Positions 17,710-26,690 are shown, numbered from the stretch's first letter. The stretch is DNA of 64,000 nucleotides from SIG603 sp963589785 (GCA_963589785.1 CAVAMJ010000006.1:62001-126000), one strand, 5' to 3'. Translations and numbers: made by a program. The notes: generated by a model not told the origin, from the letters alone.

Positions 17710-18399
17710 TTAAATCTCTGTGATAACAGAATTCATAAGCGCTACGGTCTTTGCGGCAGCAGCCTTTGCAAAGGTAGGATAATCAACAGACGCATCGTCG
17801 TTTGCATTATCTGAAATGCTTCTCAAAACGACAAACGGAATGCTGTTCATATAGCATACATGAGCGATAGCGCCGCCCTCCATCTCACATGCATATGCGC
17901 CGAAATCACGATTGAGTTTCAAGCAGAATTCTCCGTCACTCACGAACTTGTCACCTGTAACGACAACTCCGCTCATAACCTTGCCGTCATAGATTTTCTC
18001 AGCATGAGATTTAATCTTCTCGGCAGTATCAGTGTCGCACTCAAATTCTATCTTTCCTATGCCCGAAACAAAGCCGACCGGGTCGCCAAGTGCAGAGGTG
18101 TCCATATCGTACTGTACGCAAGCCGTACCGACAACGAGATCTCCGATTTTCACGCCCTCGCCTATTCCTCCGGCAACCCCCGGGTTAATTATAAGTCTGG
18201 GGCTATAAACAAGCGCCATAACCTGTGCGCAAGCCGCCGCATTGACCTTTCCGGGGTTGCATCTTGCGACAACTACATCGACTCCCTTAAGTTTGCCTGA
18301 AACAAACTCGAGCCCTGCGATAGTCTTCACCTCGGTATCAGTCATTTCAGACTTGATTCCGTCTACTTCTATGTCCATTGCTCCGATTATACCTATCAT
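17710..18399 (-). CDS. mtnN: 5'-methylthioadenosine/S-adenosylhomocysteine nucleosidase
   Basis: 229 residues from the ATG at 18399 (MIGIIGAMDIEV), which has a GGAGG site 8 nt upstream; a TTG two codons earlier is less likely. It removes adenine from MTA, SAH and 5'-deoxyadenosine in the cytoplasm, clearing SAM by-products and feeding methionine salvage. Signatures are GIIGAMDIE with the catalytic base Glu, NPGVAGGIGEG, EMEGGAIAHV for ribose binding, and SDNANDDA with the catalytic Asp. Length is normal for the family. Its promoter (18436-18464) lies back to back with that of the next gene. Confidence 0.95.
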   Translation of the reverse strand: MIGIIGAMDIEVDGIKSEMTDTEVKTIAGLEFVSGKLKGVDVVVARCNPGKVNAAACAQVMALVYSPRLIINPGVAGGIGEGVKIGDLVVGTACVQYDMDTSALGDPVGFVSGIGKIEFECDTDTAEKIKSHAEKIYDGKVMSGVVVTGDKFVSDGEFCLKLNRDFGAYACEMEGGAIAHVCYMNSIPFVVLRSISDNANDDASVDYPTFAKAAAAKTVALMNSVITEI

Positions 18400-18435
18400 C
18401 GGCAATTCCTCCGTTTTATTTAGAATTACAATCGT

Positions 18436-18494
18436 ATTTTAGCATATCGACCCGCTCTTAACAAGTTGCGAATACGACATAATTTTGGTAAAAT
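18436..18494. promoter_or_regulatory. Divergent promoter pair for mtnN and the GT-C gene
   Basis: Minus strand: -35 TTGTTA (18459-18464), 17-bp spacer, -10 TAAAAT (18436-18441), for mtnN. Plus strand: -35 TTGCGA (18466-18471), 17-bp spacer, -10 TAAAAT (18489-18494), for the membrane glycosyltransferase. The two -35 boxes are one base apart, so polymerases would compete for the site. Confidence 0.65.
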
Positions 18495-18543
18495 CAAATC
18501 CAAGAAAAACAAAAGACAATCCACACTATGCAAGGATATAATT

Positions 18544-19809
18544 ATGAATAATAAAAACTCTCGGTCTTTTCGCGATATTTTGGCAATCTCTGTCACAATT
18601 ATACTTGTGCTAATTTGTTTCTTTGCCTTTTCGGAAATGACAAATCACCACCTAAGTGACCCCAACTCTTACAATACCTATGAGCTTCAGGCAAAATCTT
18701 GGCTTGACGGCAGACTTGACCTTGATAATTACGAGTGGCTCGAGCTTGCTACCTACGGCGGCAAATACTACGTGAGCTTCCCGCCGCTTCCAAGCGTGAT
18801 TCTTCTGCCGTTCGTTGCCCTTTTCGGCATGGGAACAGATAGTTACATAGCCTTTGCGGCACTGCTTCTGGGAATTAGCTTTACTTATCTTCTTTCGAGA
18901 AAGCTGGGACTTTCCCCTTTTGGCTCTTCACTCATAACAGCCGCCATGTATCTCGGAACGAATATGCGGCAAATCACCTCGGATGCATGGGTTTGGTTTT
19001 TCGCTCAGAATCTCGCGTACCTTTTTACCGTCCTCTGCTTCTTCTGTGCTTTATACGGCAAAAAAGGCTTATCCATGCTATTTCTTGCTTGTGCGGTGGG
19101 ATGCAGACCTTTCCAGCTGATTTACTTTCCCATAGCTTTGATTATATTGCTAAGTAAAATTGACGGTGTTAATTTAGCTGTCAAAATAAAAAGTTTGATT
19201 TTCAAGAAAATATGGGTCTATGCTCCCGCTTTATTGATTGTGATTTTCTACTGTGCATATAATTTTGCCCGTTTCGGCAGTATATTTGAGTTCGGTCACA
19301 ACTATCTCCCTGAATTTTTGCGCAGTGAGGACGGACAATTCTCTCTAACTTATTTTATCGCAAATCTCCCATGTCTTTTCAGACTCCCAACACTTAAATC
19401 GGGGACACTTCTCGTCACGGCATTTGACGGCATGAGCATTTTCCTTGTCATACCGTTCTTTACGGTTTATCCTGTATCTATTCTTCTCGCCTTTATAAGA
19501 GACAGAAAAATCGAAAACGGCATTTATCACGCAGTCGGTTCAGTCCTAATTCTTCTGCACATTTTTCTTCTGCTTTGCCACCGAACCATGGGCGGCGCAC
19601 ACTTCGGCAACCGCTACATCATGGACACCGTGCCTATGCTCCTTTTCCTCTCAGCATTATCATTTAACCAAATCTTCGCCAAAAAGGATAGCATCAGCCT
19701 TGTGCTTAACATTATCTGCTTCATATGCTTTACATTCGGAGCGTTTCTCAATTTCTTCGGCACAGCGCTTTTCTACGGGGCGGAATTTTCTTTCATAGCA
19801 TTCGGCTAA
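18544..19809 (+). CDS. Polytopic GT-C-like membrane glycosyltransferase
   Basis: 421 residues from the ATG at 18544, which has an AAGGAT site; an in-frame TTG at 18466 falls in the promoter. About 10-11 membrane helices. The first extracytosolic loop holds Asp and Glu residues (LDGRLDLDNYEWLELA) followed by YYVSFPPLPSV, which resembles the catalytic loop layout of GT-C enzymes that use polyprenyl-phosphate sugars. No close named family was recognised. It is convergent with the LtaS-like gene, and both probably act on envelope polymers, so a role in glycosylating teichoic acid or a surface glycan is an inference. Confidence 0.65.
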   Translation: MNNKNSRSFRDILAISVTIILVLICFFAFSEMTNHHLSDPNSYNTYELQAKSWLDGRLDLDNYEWLELATYGGKYYVSFPPLPSVILLPFVALFGMGTDSYIAFAALLLGISFTYLLSRKLGLSPFGSSLITAAMYLGTNMRQITSDAWVWFFAQNLAYLFTVLCFFCALYGKKGLSMLFLACAVGCRPFQLIYFPIALIILLSKIDGVNLAVKIKSLIFKKIWVYAPALLIVIFYCAYNFARFGSIFEFGHNYLPEFLRSEDGQFSLTYFIANLPCLFRLPTLKSGTLLVTAFDGMSIFLVIPFFTVYPVSILLAFIRDRKIENGIYHAVGSVLILLHIFLLLCHRTMGGAHFGNRYIMDTVPMLLFLSALSFNQIFAKKDSISLVLNIICFICFTFGAFLNFFGTALFYGAEFSFIAFG

Positions 19810-19828
19810 AATCCAAATTAAAAAACTA

Positions 19829-19855
19829 AGCGAACGGAAAACTTCTCCGTTCGCT
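19829..19855. terminator. Bidirectional terminator between the GT-C and LtaS-like genes
   Basis: Perfect 10-bp stem (AGCGAACGGA and TCCGTTCGCT, 7-nt loop) with TTTTGTTTTTT on the plus side and A-rich sequence on the other, serving two convergent genes. Confidence 0.9.
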
Positions 19856-19863
19856 TTTGTTTT

Positions 19864-21828
19864 TTACTTTTCTTCGTAGATATATTCTTCCGTCGAGGAC
19901 AAATCGATAAAATCGTCGCTCACCTGAACAACTCTTATTCTGTCGCCCGATTTCAGCTCTACATTTTGAAGTTTAAGGGTATTTGAACGCACCTGAAGCG
20001 TATCGGTATAGCGTTCATCATTGATATAAATGTAGCTTGACGGTGTGAAATTCTCACCCTTAACGATAAGCTCGCCGTTCTGATAGTAGCAATGCTTGAT
20101 TGAAATCTCGCTGACTCCCATGTGAATATCGGTCGGAGTGTATTTATTTTCGCCGTTCCAGCAGTTTTTCTCACCGTAAAGCATATCGTACTCTGTCTGC
20201 TCGAGCATATCAAGGTAGTTCTCGTCATCCTTACATTCCTGATGAATTTTCGTGAGAATACCGTTGTTCATTCCAAGTCTTGACATAACATATGACGAGA
20301 GCTCATATGCTTCGAGGTCGTTTCTTTGCTTTTTAAGGTCAAAGTTCGAGTACATGACATATTCTGTCTCAAACAAATCACCGAACATCAATTCATTTGT
20401 ATCAATGTTAAGCGACGGCATATGATCGCCGTACATCACGACTACGGTCGGTTCATCGTAAGAATCGAGCCACTCACAAAGCGACTTGATAAATTCATCG
20501 GTCTCACGCATCTGGGTCGCATAGTATTCCACCTGATTAATCAGTGCATCGCTCTCGATATCGGAATAGAGCACCTTAACCGCATTATCCTTATTGTACG
20601 AGGTGGGATACGAGCCGTGAGTCTGAACGGTTATCGTGTAGAGGAAGTCCCGTCCCTCAGTGTTATCAAAGCATTTCTTTATTTCAGGCAGAAGGTACTG
20701 ATCCTTCATCCAGCCGGTTTCGGTTGTTGTGTAACTTGAAATATATTCCTTTGTGAGGAAGTAATCAAATCCGAGAGAAGCAAAGACGCTGTTTCTGTCG
20801 TAGAAAGTAGCATTATTATTGTGAAGTGCGTAAGTGGTGTAGCCCAGCTCTTTTAAATCTCTTGCCACGGTCTCAGGACATTCTGATTTTAGTACTGTTT
20901 TGTAGGGGTATTCGCCCGTGCCGAAGAAATCGAGATCCATTTGAGAGATAATCTCGAACTCTGTGTTCGCCGTACCCGAACCGATAGACGGAACGCTGAG
21001 CTTGCCCCAGCTGTAATTTTGCTTGAGATAACTGTAATACGGTGTGGGGTCTTCACTAAAGGAAACATCACTGAGTAAATTCAAGTCAAAAAAGCTCTCA
21101 AGCTGAATGAAAATTATATTCGGCTTTTCTGTCGGCTCTTCATCTGCTATATTCTCGATTTTCTCAAGTGCCTCATTCTCCGCATCAAAATTGTCGGGGG
21201 TATCAATTCCTCTTTCAACCGTACCACGGAAGAAACAATAGACAAAGCCGTAATTTGAATACGACTGCTTGATATTGGTAAGCTTAATCTTCTTGACTCC
21301 AAGACCGCCGATATCGAAAATAAGTAAGATAGTAAGCAAAACACAAGCGGCTGTTGTAATGATACTTCTTCTGAAATCGACATTTGACCTCGGTGCTTTT
21401 CTGAAAACAAGCACAGCTACAAACACAACCAATAGGATAAGCACTATCAAAAGCGGTACGGTGACAACCGTGATATACTTACTGATAAAATTCCAGCTTA
21501 TCTGAAGTATAGAGATATCGATAAAGCAAAGCGGATTAGTTCTGTAAGAAAGAACATAGGAATTTATCGAGCCAAGAGTTATCCAAAAGACCGACACAAG
21601 TGTCAGCACAAAATATTTTCTCTTGAAAAACTGGCACACGGACAAGGTCATCGTAATGAATGCCCAGTCGAATATAAAGGACATAGGATGACAAAAAAGC
21701 TGGTCTGTGAACAGCGACAAAATCCCTGTTTTTCTCGCAAGAACCTCTATTATCAGGTTAATTATCAGTCCCCATACGACGCAAAGCAAAAACGGTCGCT
21801 TGAGAAATTTCTGAAATCTTTCGTACAT
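19864..21828 (-). CDS. LtaS-like sulfatase-fold membrane enzyme (lipoteichoic acid synthase family)
   Basis: 654 residues from the ATG at 21828, preferred for its GAGG site. Five N-terminal helices are followed by an extracytosolic alkaline-phosphatase/sulfatase domain. KPNIIFIQLESF provides a metal-binding Glu, GSGTANTEFE holds the catalytic Thr (T286, equivalent to T300 of S. aureus LtaS), and VVMYGDHMPSL gives the Asp-His metal ligands. LtaS polymerises glycerol-phosphate from phosphatidylglycerol; relatives act as primases or phosphoglycerol transferases on other glycans. The C-terminal 90 residues after the sulfatase domain form an extra beta-rich segment not found in S. aureus LtaS. Confidence 0.87.
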   Translation of the reverse strand: MYERFQKFLKRPFLLCVVWGLIINLIIEVLARKTGILSLFTDQLFCHPMSFIFDWAFITMTLSVCQFFKRKYFVLTLVSVFWITLGSINSYVLSYRTNPLCFIDISILQISWNFISKYITVVTVPLLIVLILLVVFVAVLVFRKAPRSNVDFRRSIITTAACVLLTILLIFDIGGLGVKKIKLTNIKQSYSNYGFVYCFFRGTVERGIDTPDNFDAENEALEKIENIADEEPTEKPNIIFIQLESFFDLNLLSDVSFSEDPTPYYSYLKQNYSWGKLSVPSIGSGTANTEFEIISQMDLDFFGTGEYPYKTVLKSECPETVARDLKELGYTTYALHNNNATFYDRNSVFASLGFDYFLTKEYISSYTTTETGWMKDQYLLPEIKKCFDNTEGRDFLYTITVQTHGSYPTSYNKDNAVKVLYSDIESDALINQVEYYATQMRETDEFIKSLCEWLDSYDEPTVVVMYGDHMPSLNIDTNELMFGDLFETEYVMYSNFDLKKQRNDLEAYELSSYVMSRLGMNNGILTKIHQECKDDENYLDMLEQTEYDMLYGEKNCWNGENKYTPTDIHMGVSEISIKHCYYQNGELIVKGENFTPSSYIYINDERYTDTLQVRSNTLKLQNVELKSGDRIRVVQVSDDFIDLSSTEEYIYEEK

Positions 21829-21993
21829 AATAAGCCTCATTTTATTGAAAGGATTATCGCACACAAAATGGCTGTAATCCTAAATCATGCCGCAAATTAG
21901 ATAATTAAAATTTGCCTCACTTTCCATATAGGCGAGAAGCATCTTATCAATTATTAGATTATAGTACTCTTATAGGTGATTTTCAAGCGAAAA

Positions 21994-22018
21994 ACGGACA
22001 CGGATAATCCGTGCCCGT
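21994..22018 (-). terminator. Terminator of the ABC transporter operon
   Basis: A stem of ACGG-CACGGAT against ATCCGTG-CCGT, with one bulge, is followed on the minus strand by TTTTTCGC. It lies 45 bp past the permease stop. Confidence 0.8.
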
Positions 22019-22062
22019 CAAAAATATAATAATAACTGTCAGTCTTAAATCAGAACTTCAAC

Positions 22063-24309
22063 TTAGCGGTTCTCCGTGTCCTCAGTGTCGACTTCGTATG
22101 AAATTTCATTGTTGTCTTCGGAGAATTCCTCATCGGAATTTGAAGCCTCTCGGCTATCGTCATTTGATACAGCAAGATCCTCAGAAACTTCGCTCTGCGA
22201 GCTTATCTCTTCGCCTGCATCATCATAGAGCACCTCGTACGGCTCATCCGCGACGTCCTCGATACTGCTTATATCCGATGAAATATTGACAAGCGTCTCG
22301 AGGTCTTCGTCCGAAATGAAAATCATATTGTTTTTCGTTTCTTCACTCTGCGTACCGTCCGTATAATCGAACATTACCGCATTGTCATTCTGATTTGTGT
22401 TATCAAGCGAATTCTCTATGATTTCAAACAGCTTATCATAGTTCTCTTCGCTTGTTGTGGAGTCAAAGTAAAGAACATCCGTTGGTTGTGCCGCTTCGTA
22501 ACCGTCAGATTCCTGATAATCATACTCACTGAGTCTGATTGAAACCTCCGTGAGATTGCCGTCCTCATACGTCTTCTTTGCGTCACTTACAACCTCTGCC
22601 GCATCACCCGTGAGGGCTTTTTTGATGTAGCTTACTATCTTCGGATTTCTCTTAGTGACATCGTAGATAACATAGTACGGCTTTCCTGAGTCGTTTCCGC
22701 CTATGGCGACGCTTATACCGCTTGAGTAAACACAAGTTTCCACGCCGTTTTCTGTGGCATCTTCAGCAAACACGCTCATGAACTCTTCCTTATCATCAAA
22801 CTCGAAGTTAAGGTTCTTGTAATTAACATAAATATAAGAAACCGTGGAAGCATCCGGAACAGTGCTGTAAATCTTCTTATATTCCTCGTTATTCTCCTTG
22901 CACTTTTGAATCTTCTTGTTAAGGAATTCCGTGATTTTTACCTCACGAACCATGGTCGAACCGTTCTTAAGCTTGATTATGAGGTCGCGACTGTCGCTAT
23001 ATGTCAGATTATTATAGCTGTGTCTGTCGGAATTCTGTGCTAGAATTTCAAGAACACAAGAGATAGTGCCCTCATCGTTATAATCAATCTTAGCCGCCTT
23101 ATCACTGTAATAGTCTAAGCTTTCGTCTCTCGTCACGCTGAACGAGCCGGCAGAGGACTTAATCTGAACGCTCTCTACCTCATCGACTGTAGGCACCTGA
23201 TTTCTTAGGTGATTGCCGCAAAGCACACCAAGATAAGTGATAAGCGCCGATATTGCGACTATTATCAGGAACGAAGGGATACTTCTTAGCATGCTCCTGA
23301 GGCTTTTCGAGGTGAGTATCTCATAGAGGAAAAACACCGCCACGGCCACCGTCATGAGAATAACGCAATAGGACATGTCCATGTAATATTCGTCATAGAT
23401 ACCCGAGACAAATACTCCGAAGAACATCGCCAAGAACGGGAAAGTGAGACTGCATCTGAAAAACACCTGTGTGATTTTTCCCGAGGAGGGCTTGCCCGCT
23501 GTCTCGCTCTTTCTTTTAATAAAGGAGTAAAGCGCAATTGAAAAGATCAAGGCAAACAGCAGAAAGGTGTAGACATAGCCTTGCCATCTGCCAAGGACAT
23601 AATCAAATTTATAATTGAATAAGAGCGAAAACGGCATTGCCAACGCAAAGTTATTTGCCGGGCTCAGTATTCGAGGCATACCGGACAGAGTGACTATCTG
23701 ACCGGCAAGAACTGCCATAACCTCAAAAAGCGTGATTATCGCTCTAGGCAAACAAAGTGTCAGTCCGCTTGCGACAAAATTGGTGAATGCTGTACCCGTC
23801 ACGCTCATTCCAAGCAAAGTGCTCGATGCGACAACGGCACTCGCGAGAAGATAGAACACCAAATACTTGATTGTTCCGCCTATCGCCATGTGACCGCCAC
23901 TAAAAAGGAAGCTGAGCAAAAACTGCAAAAGCATATTTGCAAAGACAACCATGCCTATCCATGTCATCACAGAGCAAGCAAGACTTATGAAGGTACAGGC
24001 TCTCGTATTAGGCAAGGAATCATAAATATCCGAAGCACTTCTTTTGTTCAAATACTTGAATGCGCCGTATGTCAAAACATAAGAGCCGACAAGCATAAAC
24101 GCCAGAAGCGACAAATGCATGCCCGTGTGCGTTGCATAATGCAAGGCTTCGGTATCTTGATATTGATATTGCCTTATTTCTAACAGCTGAATGATAACAG
24201 GTATTGCCGTAGTCATCATCGTGAGAATCATAAGGACAATTCCCTGCATTTTAAGCTGTTTAATCCCATCCCTGTAAAGCTTGGGGTTGAAATTATTACT
24301 CATAATCAT
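22063..24309 (-). CDS. ABC transporter permease with large C-terminal extracytosolic domain (DUF6449-like, YtrC/D type)
   Basis: 748 residues; a second ATG at 24303 is equally possible. The first half has about eight to nine membrane helices (for example QGIVLMILTMMTTAIPVII). The second half (about 385-690) is a soluble beta-rich domain resembling DUF6449 of YtrC-type permeases, ending in a highly acidic Ser/Glu/Asp tail. It overlaps the ATPase gene by 14 bp and shares the GAGGAG site. In B. subtilis the YtrA-regulated transporter responds to cell-wall antibiotics and is linked to wall thickness or competence. A similar envelope-stress role here is inferred from operon layout. Confidence 0.8.
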   Translation of the reverse strand: MIMSNNFNPKLYRDGIKQLKMQGIVLMILTMMTTAIPVIIQLLEIRQYQYQDTEALHYATHTGMHLSLLAFMLVGSYVLTYGAFKYLNKRSASDIYDSLPNTRACTFISLACSVMTWIGMVVFANMLLQFLLSFLFSGGHMAIGGTIKYLVFYLLASAVVASSTLLGMSVTGTAFTNFVASGLTLCLPRAIITLFEVMAVLAGQIVTLSGMPRILSPANNFALAMPFSLLFNYKFDYVLGRWQGYVYTFLLFALIFSIALYSFIKRKSETAGKPSSGKITQVFFRCSLTFPFLAMFFGVFVSGIYDEYYMDMSYCVILMTVAVAVFFLYEILTSKSLRSMLRSIPSFLIIVAISALITYLGVLCGNHLRNQVPTVDEVESVQIKSSAGSFSVTRDESLDYYSDKAAKIDYNDEGTISCVLEILAQNSDRHSYNNLTYSDSRDLIIKLKNGSTMVREVKITEFLNKKIQKCKENNEEYKKIYSTVPDASTVSYIYVNYKNLNFEFDDKEEFMSVFAEDATENGVETCVYSSGISVAIGGNDSGKPYYVIYDVTKRNPKIVSYIKKALTGDAAEVVSDAKKTYEDGNLTEVSIRLSEYDYQESDGYEAAQPTDVLYFDSTTSEENYDKLFEIIENSLDNTNQNDNAVMFDYTDGTQSEETKNNMIFISDEDLETLVNISSDISSIEDVADEPYEVLYDDAGEEISSQSEVSEDLAVSNDDSREASNSDEEFSEDNNEISYEVDTEDTENR

Positions 24310-25207
24310 TATTCTCCTCGCTCACAAGGTATCCTCTTGCGCTAAGTTCGTAAATAAATATCTCCTCGAGCGAAAGCGGAAGTACATCCAAAATAAGTGG
24401 GTCTAATTCTTGGAATTTGGAGCGTATCGCATCCTTATCCCCTCTTACAATCAGATTTGCCACACTTCCGTGCTTTTCGTAATCGAGATAGTGAATACCA
24501 TCAAATTTCTCTCGTCCGAAGTCAGACTCGGCAAATGCCACCTGAACCTTGACAAGCTTTGTCTGGAGCTCGTCGACATCGCTCTCGAACACCAAGCCTC
24601 CCTGATAGAGAAGTGCGAGCCTATCGCAGGTATCCTCCAGCTCTCTCAAAGAATGTGAGGTTATAACCACACATGAATTGTTGTCTGCGACGTCGGCATA
24701 AATCTCCTTTTTCAATAGGTTTCTCATTACCGGGTCGAGACCGTCAAAGGTTTCATCAAGGAAAATATACTTTGCCCTTGTGCTGAGCGCAAGTATAGAT
24801 GCCGCCTGGCGCTTCATTCCCTTGGAAAAGCTTGCAATCTTTTTCTTGCGGTTAAGTCCGAAAGCCCTTGCGAGATAATCAAAACGCTCTCTGTCAAAGC
24901 TTTCGTAGGATGCGGCATAAAAATCCTCCATGCGATTCAAATCAGCTTGCGGTAAAAAGTAGAGGTCATCGGGCACAAAGGCAATATTCTTTTTTGCGGC
25001 ATGATTGTTGTAGATATTTTTTCCGTCAAGCTTGGCTTCTCCGTCGCTCTTTTCGTAAATACCCGCAATCACACGGAGCATGGTAGACTTGCCGGCACCG
25101 TTTGCACCGACAATCCCGTAAACAGAGCCTTCGTTTAACTTGAGACTTATGCCGTTCAAAACTCTGTTGCCGTCAAACTCCTTGCTTATATTCTTAAGCT
25201 CTATCAC
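24296..25207 (-). CDS. ABC transporter ATP-binding protein (YtrB-like)
   Basis: 303 residues. Walker A is GANGAGKS near residue 36, a short LSTRAKYIFLDETFDGLDP segment holds Walker B and the D-loop, and the signature is degenerate: SFSKGMKRQA replaces LSGGQ, as is common in YtrB/BceA-like ATPases. The switch His is in TSHS. It energises the downstream permease. It overlaps the GntR gene by 4 bp and the permease by 14 bp, so the three are translationally coupled. Confidence 0.9.
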   Translation of the reverse strand: MIELKNISKEFDGNRVLNGISLKLNEGSVYGIVGANGAGKSTMLRVIAGIYEKSDGEAKLDGKNIYNNHAAKKNIAFVPDDLYFLPQADLNRMEDFYAASYESFDRERFDYLARAFGLNRKKKIASFSKGMKRQAASILALSTRAKYIFLDETFDGLDPVMRNLLKKEIYADVADNNSCVVITSHSLRELEDTCDRLALLYQGGLVFESDVDELQTKLVKVQVAFAESDFGREKFDGIHYLDYEKHGSVANLIVRGDKDAIRSKFQELDPLILDVLPLSLEEIFIYELSARGYLVSEENNDYE

Positions 25208-25578
25208 CTTGCACCCTCCTCTTCGCAGCAGTCCTTAACTGCCTTAATTAAGTCTTTTTCTTCAATCCCACTGCTTAAGAGCCTGCGAACAATCTCCTTT
25301 AATTCGTCTAAACTGTCAAGCGCCCTCTCCTTAATCTTCTGTACGGCATCCACTGAGACAAAGCGACCTTGTCCCGGTGCCGAGTAGCAAAGTCCGCGCC
25401 TTTCAAGCTCGGCATATGCCTTCTGGATGGTATTCGGATTGATCGAAAGCTCATAAGCTAATTCTCTGACCGACTGCAGCTGATCCATCGGCTTGAGAAC
25501 TCCGGTGGATATCTCCTTCTCCACCGATGCCACTATCTGCTCGTAGATAGGAGTCCTTGCATACTTATCAACATTCAA
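25204..25578 (-). CDS. GntR-family repressor, YtrA subfamily
   Basis: 124 residues from a TTG at 25578, chosen because AAGGAG lies 9 nt upstream; translating from further upstream would place the ribosome site inside the coding region. The winged helix holds PIYEQI, LPSVRE-like LQSVRELAYELSINPNTIQ, and GLCYSAPGQGRFV. A short C-terminal helical dimerisation region (about 40 residues) is typical of YtrA repressors, which lack a large effector domain. First gene of a GntR-ATPase-permease operon. The perfect palindrome at 25621-25641 overlapping the -10 is its likely operator, implying autorepression. Confidence 0.92.
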   Translation of the reverse strand: MNVDKYARTPIYEQIVASVEKEISTGVLKPMDQLQSVRELAYELSINPNTIQKAYAELERRGLCYSAPGQGRFVSVDAVQKIKERALDSLDELKEIVRRLLSSGIEEKDLIKAVKDCCEEEGAR

Positions 25579-25620
25579 ATTTGAAATCTCCTTTTTCAAA
25601 CATACAATTCGTCAACTCAC

Positions 25621-25662
25621 TGTACTATACTGAATAGTACACCTAATATAGTAAAAAGTCAA
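25621..25662 (-). promoter_or_regulatory. ytr-type promoter with overlapping YtrA operator
   Basis: Minus strand: -35 TTGACT (25657-25662), 17-bp spacer, -10 TACTAT (25634-25639). An exact 21-bp palindrome, TGTACTAT-N5-ATAGTACA (25621-25641), covers the -10 and the start site. YtrA-family operators are palindromes of this GTACTA/TAGTAC kind. The repressor would block polymerase directly. Confidence 0.85.
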
Positions 25663-25686
25663 GCATAATAAAAGCAAACAAATAAC

Positions 25687-25845
25687 AAAAACGAGAAAAC
25701 AGAGCTGATGCGGTTCAGCTCTGTTTTCTCTAGAGGGGGGTGTGAGTAAACCGATAATCGGTTTCTCACTTTTTGAAATATATATTGAGGAGGGTAAAAA
25801 GCAACCAAGAAAGATGCGGTTTCTTTCGGTTACAGCTATATTATA
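25687..25845 (-). ncRNA. Candidate C-rich small RNA beside lexA
   Basis: Minus strand: a TATAAT (25840-25845) precedes a roughly 145-nt stretch with three hairpins. These are GTAACC...GGTTGC enclosing AAGAAA/TTTCTT (25801-25833), GTGAG-AAACCGAT/ATCGGTTT-CTCAC (25742-25769), and a perfect 16-bp terminator stem (25693-25730) followed by UUUUUG. The two single-stranded gaps read CCCTCCTC and CCCCCC, complementary to Shine-Dalgarno sequences. This layout matches Gram-positive C-rich regulatory RNAs such as RsaE. No clear -35 box (TTAACA at 19 nt). No protein frame explains the region. The rest of the gap up to lexA is A/T-rich. Confidence 0.55.
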
Positions 25846-26021
25846 TCTTCTTTAAAAGAAATTTTGTTAAAGAGCCGTGAACAAACATTTAATTTATTAT
25901 GCTTAATTTATTAACAGCTTAATTTTCTCCACAAGAAAATATTCACTTGTACTTTTTCACGATACATTTAAATTAAGCCGATTTTCGTGCATTTGCGAAC
26001 AGAAAAAAATATTTGATTTTC

Positions 26022-26063
26022 TTCAAACAAATGTTTGAAATTTTAAAAGCTATGTGTTATACT
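26022..26063 (+). promoter_or_regulatory. lexA promoter with LexA-box-like palindrome
   Basis: -35 TTGAAA (26035-26040), 17-bp spacer, -10 TATACT (26058-26063). The palindrome TTCAAACA-AA-TGTTTGAA (26022-26039) overlaps the -35. Its core AAACAAATGTTT resembles the Gram-positive SOS box CGAAC-N4-GTTCG with A for G in both arms. LexA autorepression is therefore likely. Confidence 0.65.
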
Positions 26064-26105
26064 TAAATAAACATAGAACAAAATACTTCAAAGTGGGTTT
26101 ATAAT

Positions 26106-26690
26106 ATGAAAGCATTAACAAAAAGTCAGCAAAAGGTATATGATTTTCTAAAAGAAGCACTGCAGTCGGGTGTGCCGCCTACGGTTCGTGAGATTTGCGC
26201 CGGAACCGGACTTTCCTCCACAAGCACGGTTCACACTCACCTCAAGACGCTCGAGAAGCTTGGCTACATAACAAAGGACGACGGCAAGAACCGTGCTATT
26301 AAGATCTGCGGTGTAACTCCGATTCAGCAGGTTCCGATAGTCGGCCTCGTCACTGCGGGAACTCCGATACTTGCCTTTGAAGAAGCAGACGGCTACCTCC
26401 CATACCCTATATCTAACGGCGAGAAGGATCTCTTCGCTCTTCATGTGCGTGGATTCAGCATGAAAAATGCGGGAATTCTTGACGGTGACTTGGTTGTCGC
26501 CGAAAAGGGAGTTCATGTCGAGAACGGCGATATTGTCGTTGCTATGATTGAGGACGAAGCTACGGTTAAGAGAATTTTCTACGAGAACGACCGTGTTCGC
26601 TTGCAGCCAGAAAATCCCGATTTCGAGCCAATCTATACTCGTGACTGCACTGTTCTCGGAAAAGTTATTTCCGTCCAGAGATATTATTGA
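26106..26690 (+). CDS. lexA: LexA SOS-response repressor
   Basis: 194 residues. The N-terminal winged helix (TPTVREI-like PPTVREICAGTGLSSTSTV) binds SOS boxes. The C-terminal S24 domain self-cleaves when RecA filaments form. The cleavage site A84-G85 (VTAGTP), nucleophile S118 (GFSMKN) and general base K155 (ATVKR) are all present, so it should be functional. The gene has its own promoter and terminator. The start has only a weak GTGGG site, which would keep expression low. Confidence 0.96.
   Translation: MKALTKSQQKVYDFLKEALQSGVPPTVREICAGTGLSSTSTVHTHLKTLEKLGYITKDDGKNRAIKICGVTPIQQVPIVGLVTAGTPILAFEEADGYLPYPISNGEKDLFALHVRGFSMKNAGILDGDLVVAEKGVHVENGDIVVAMIEDEATVKRIFYENDRVRLQPENPDFEPIYTRDCTVLGKVISVQRYY

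Noticed and set aside
25742..25862. Possible 37-codon plus-strand GTG frame (VSKPIIGFSLFEI...)
   Set aside because: The G-run abuts the start, the region is mostly hairpin arms, and a minus-strand RNA with terminator explains it better.
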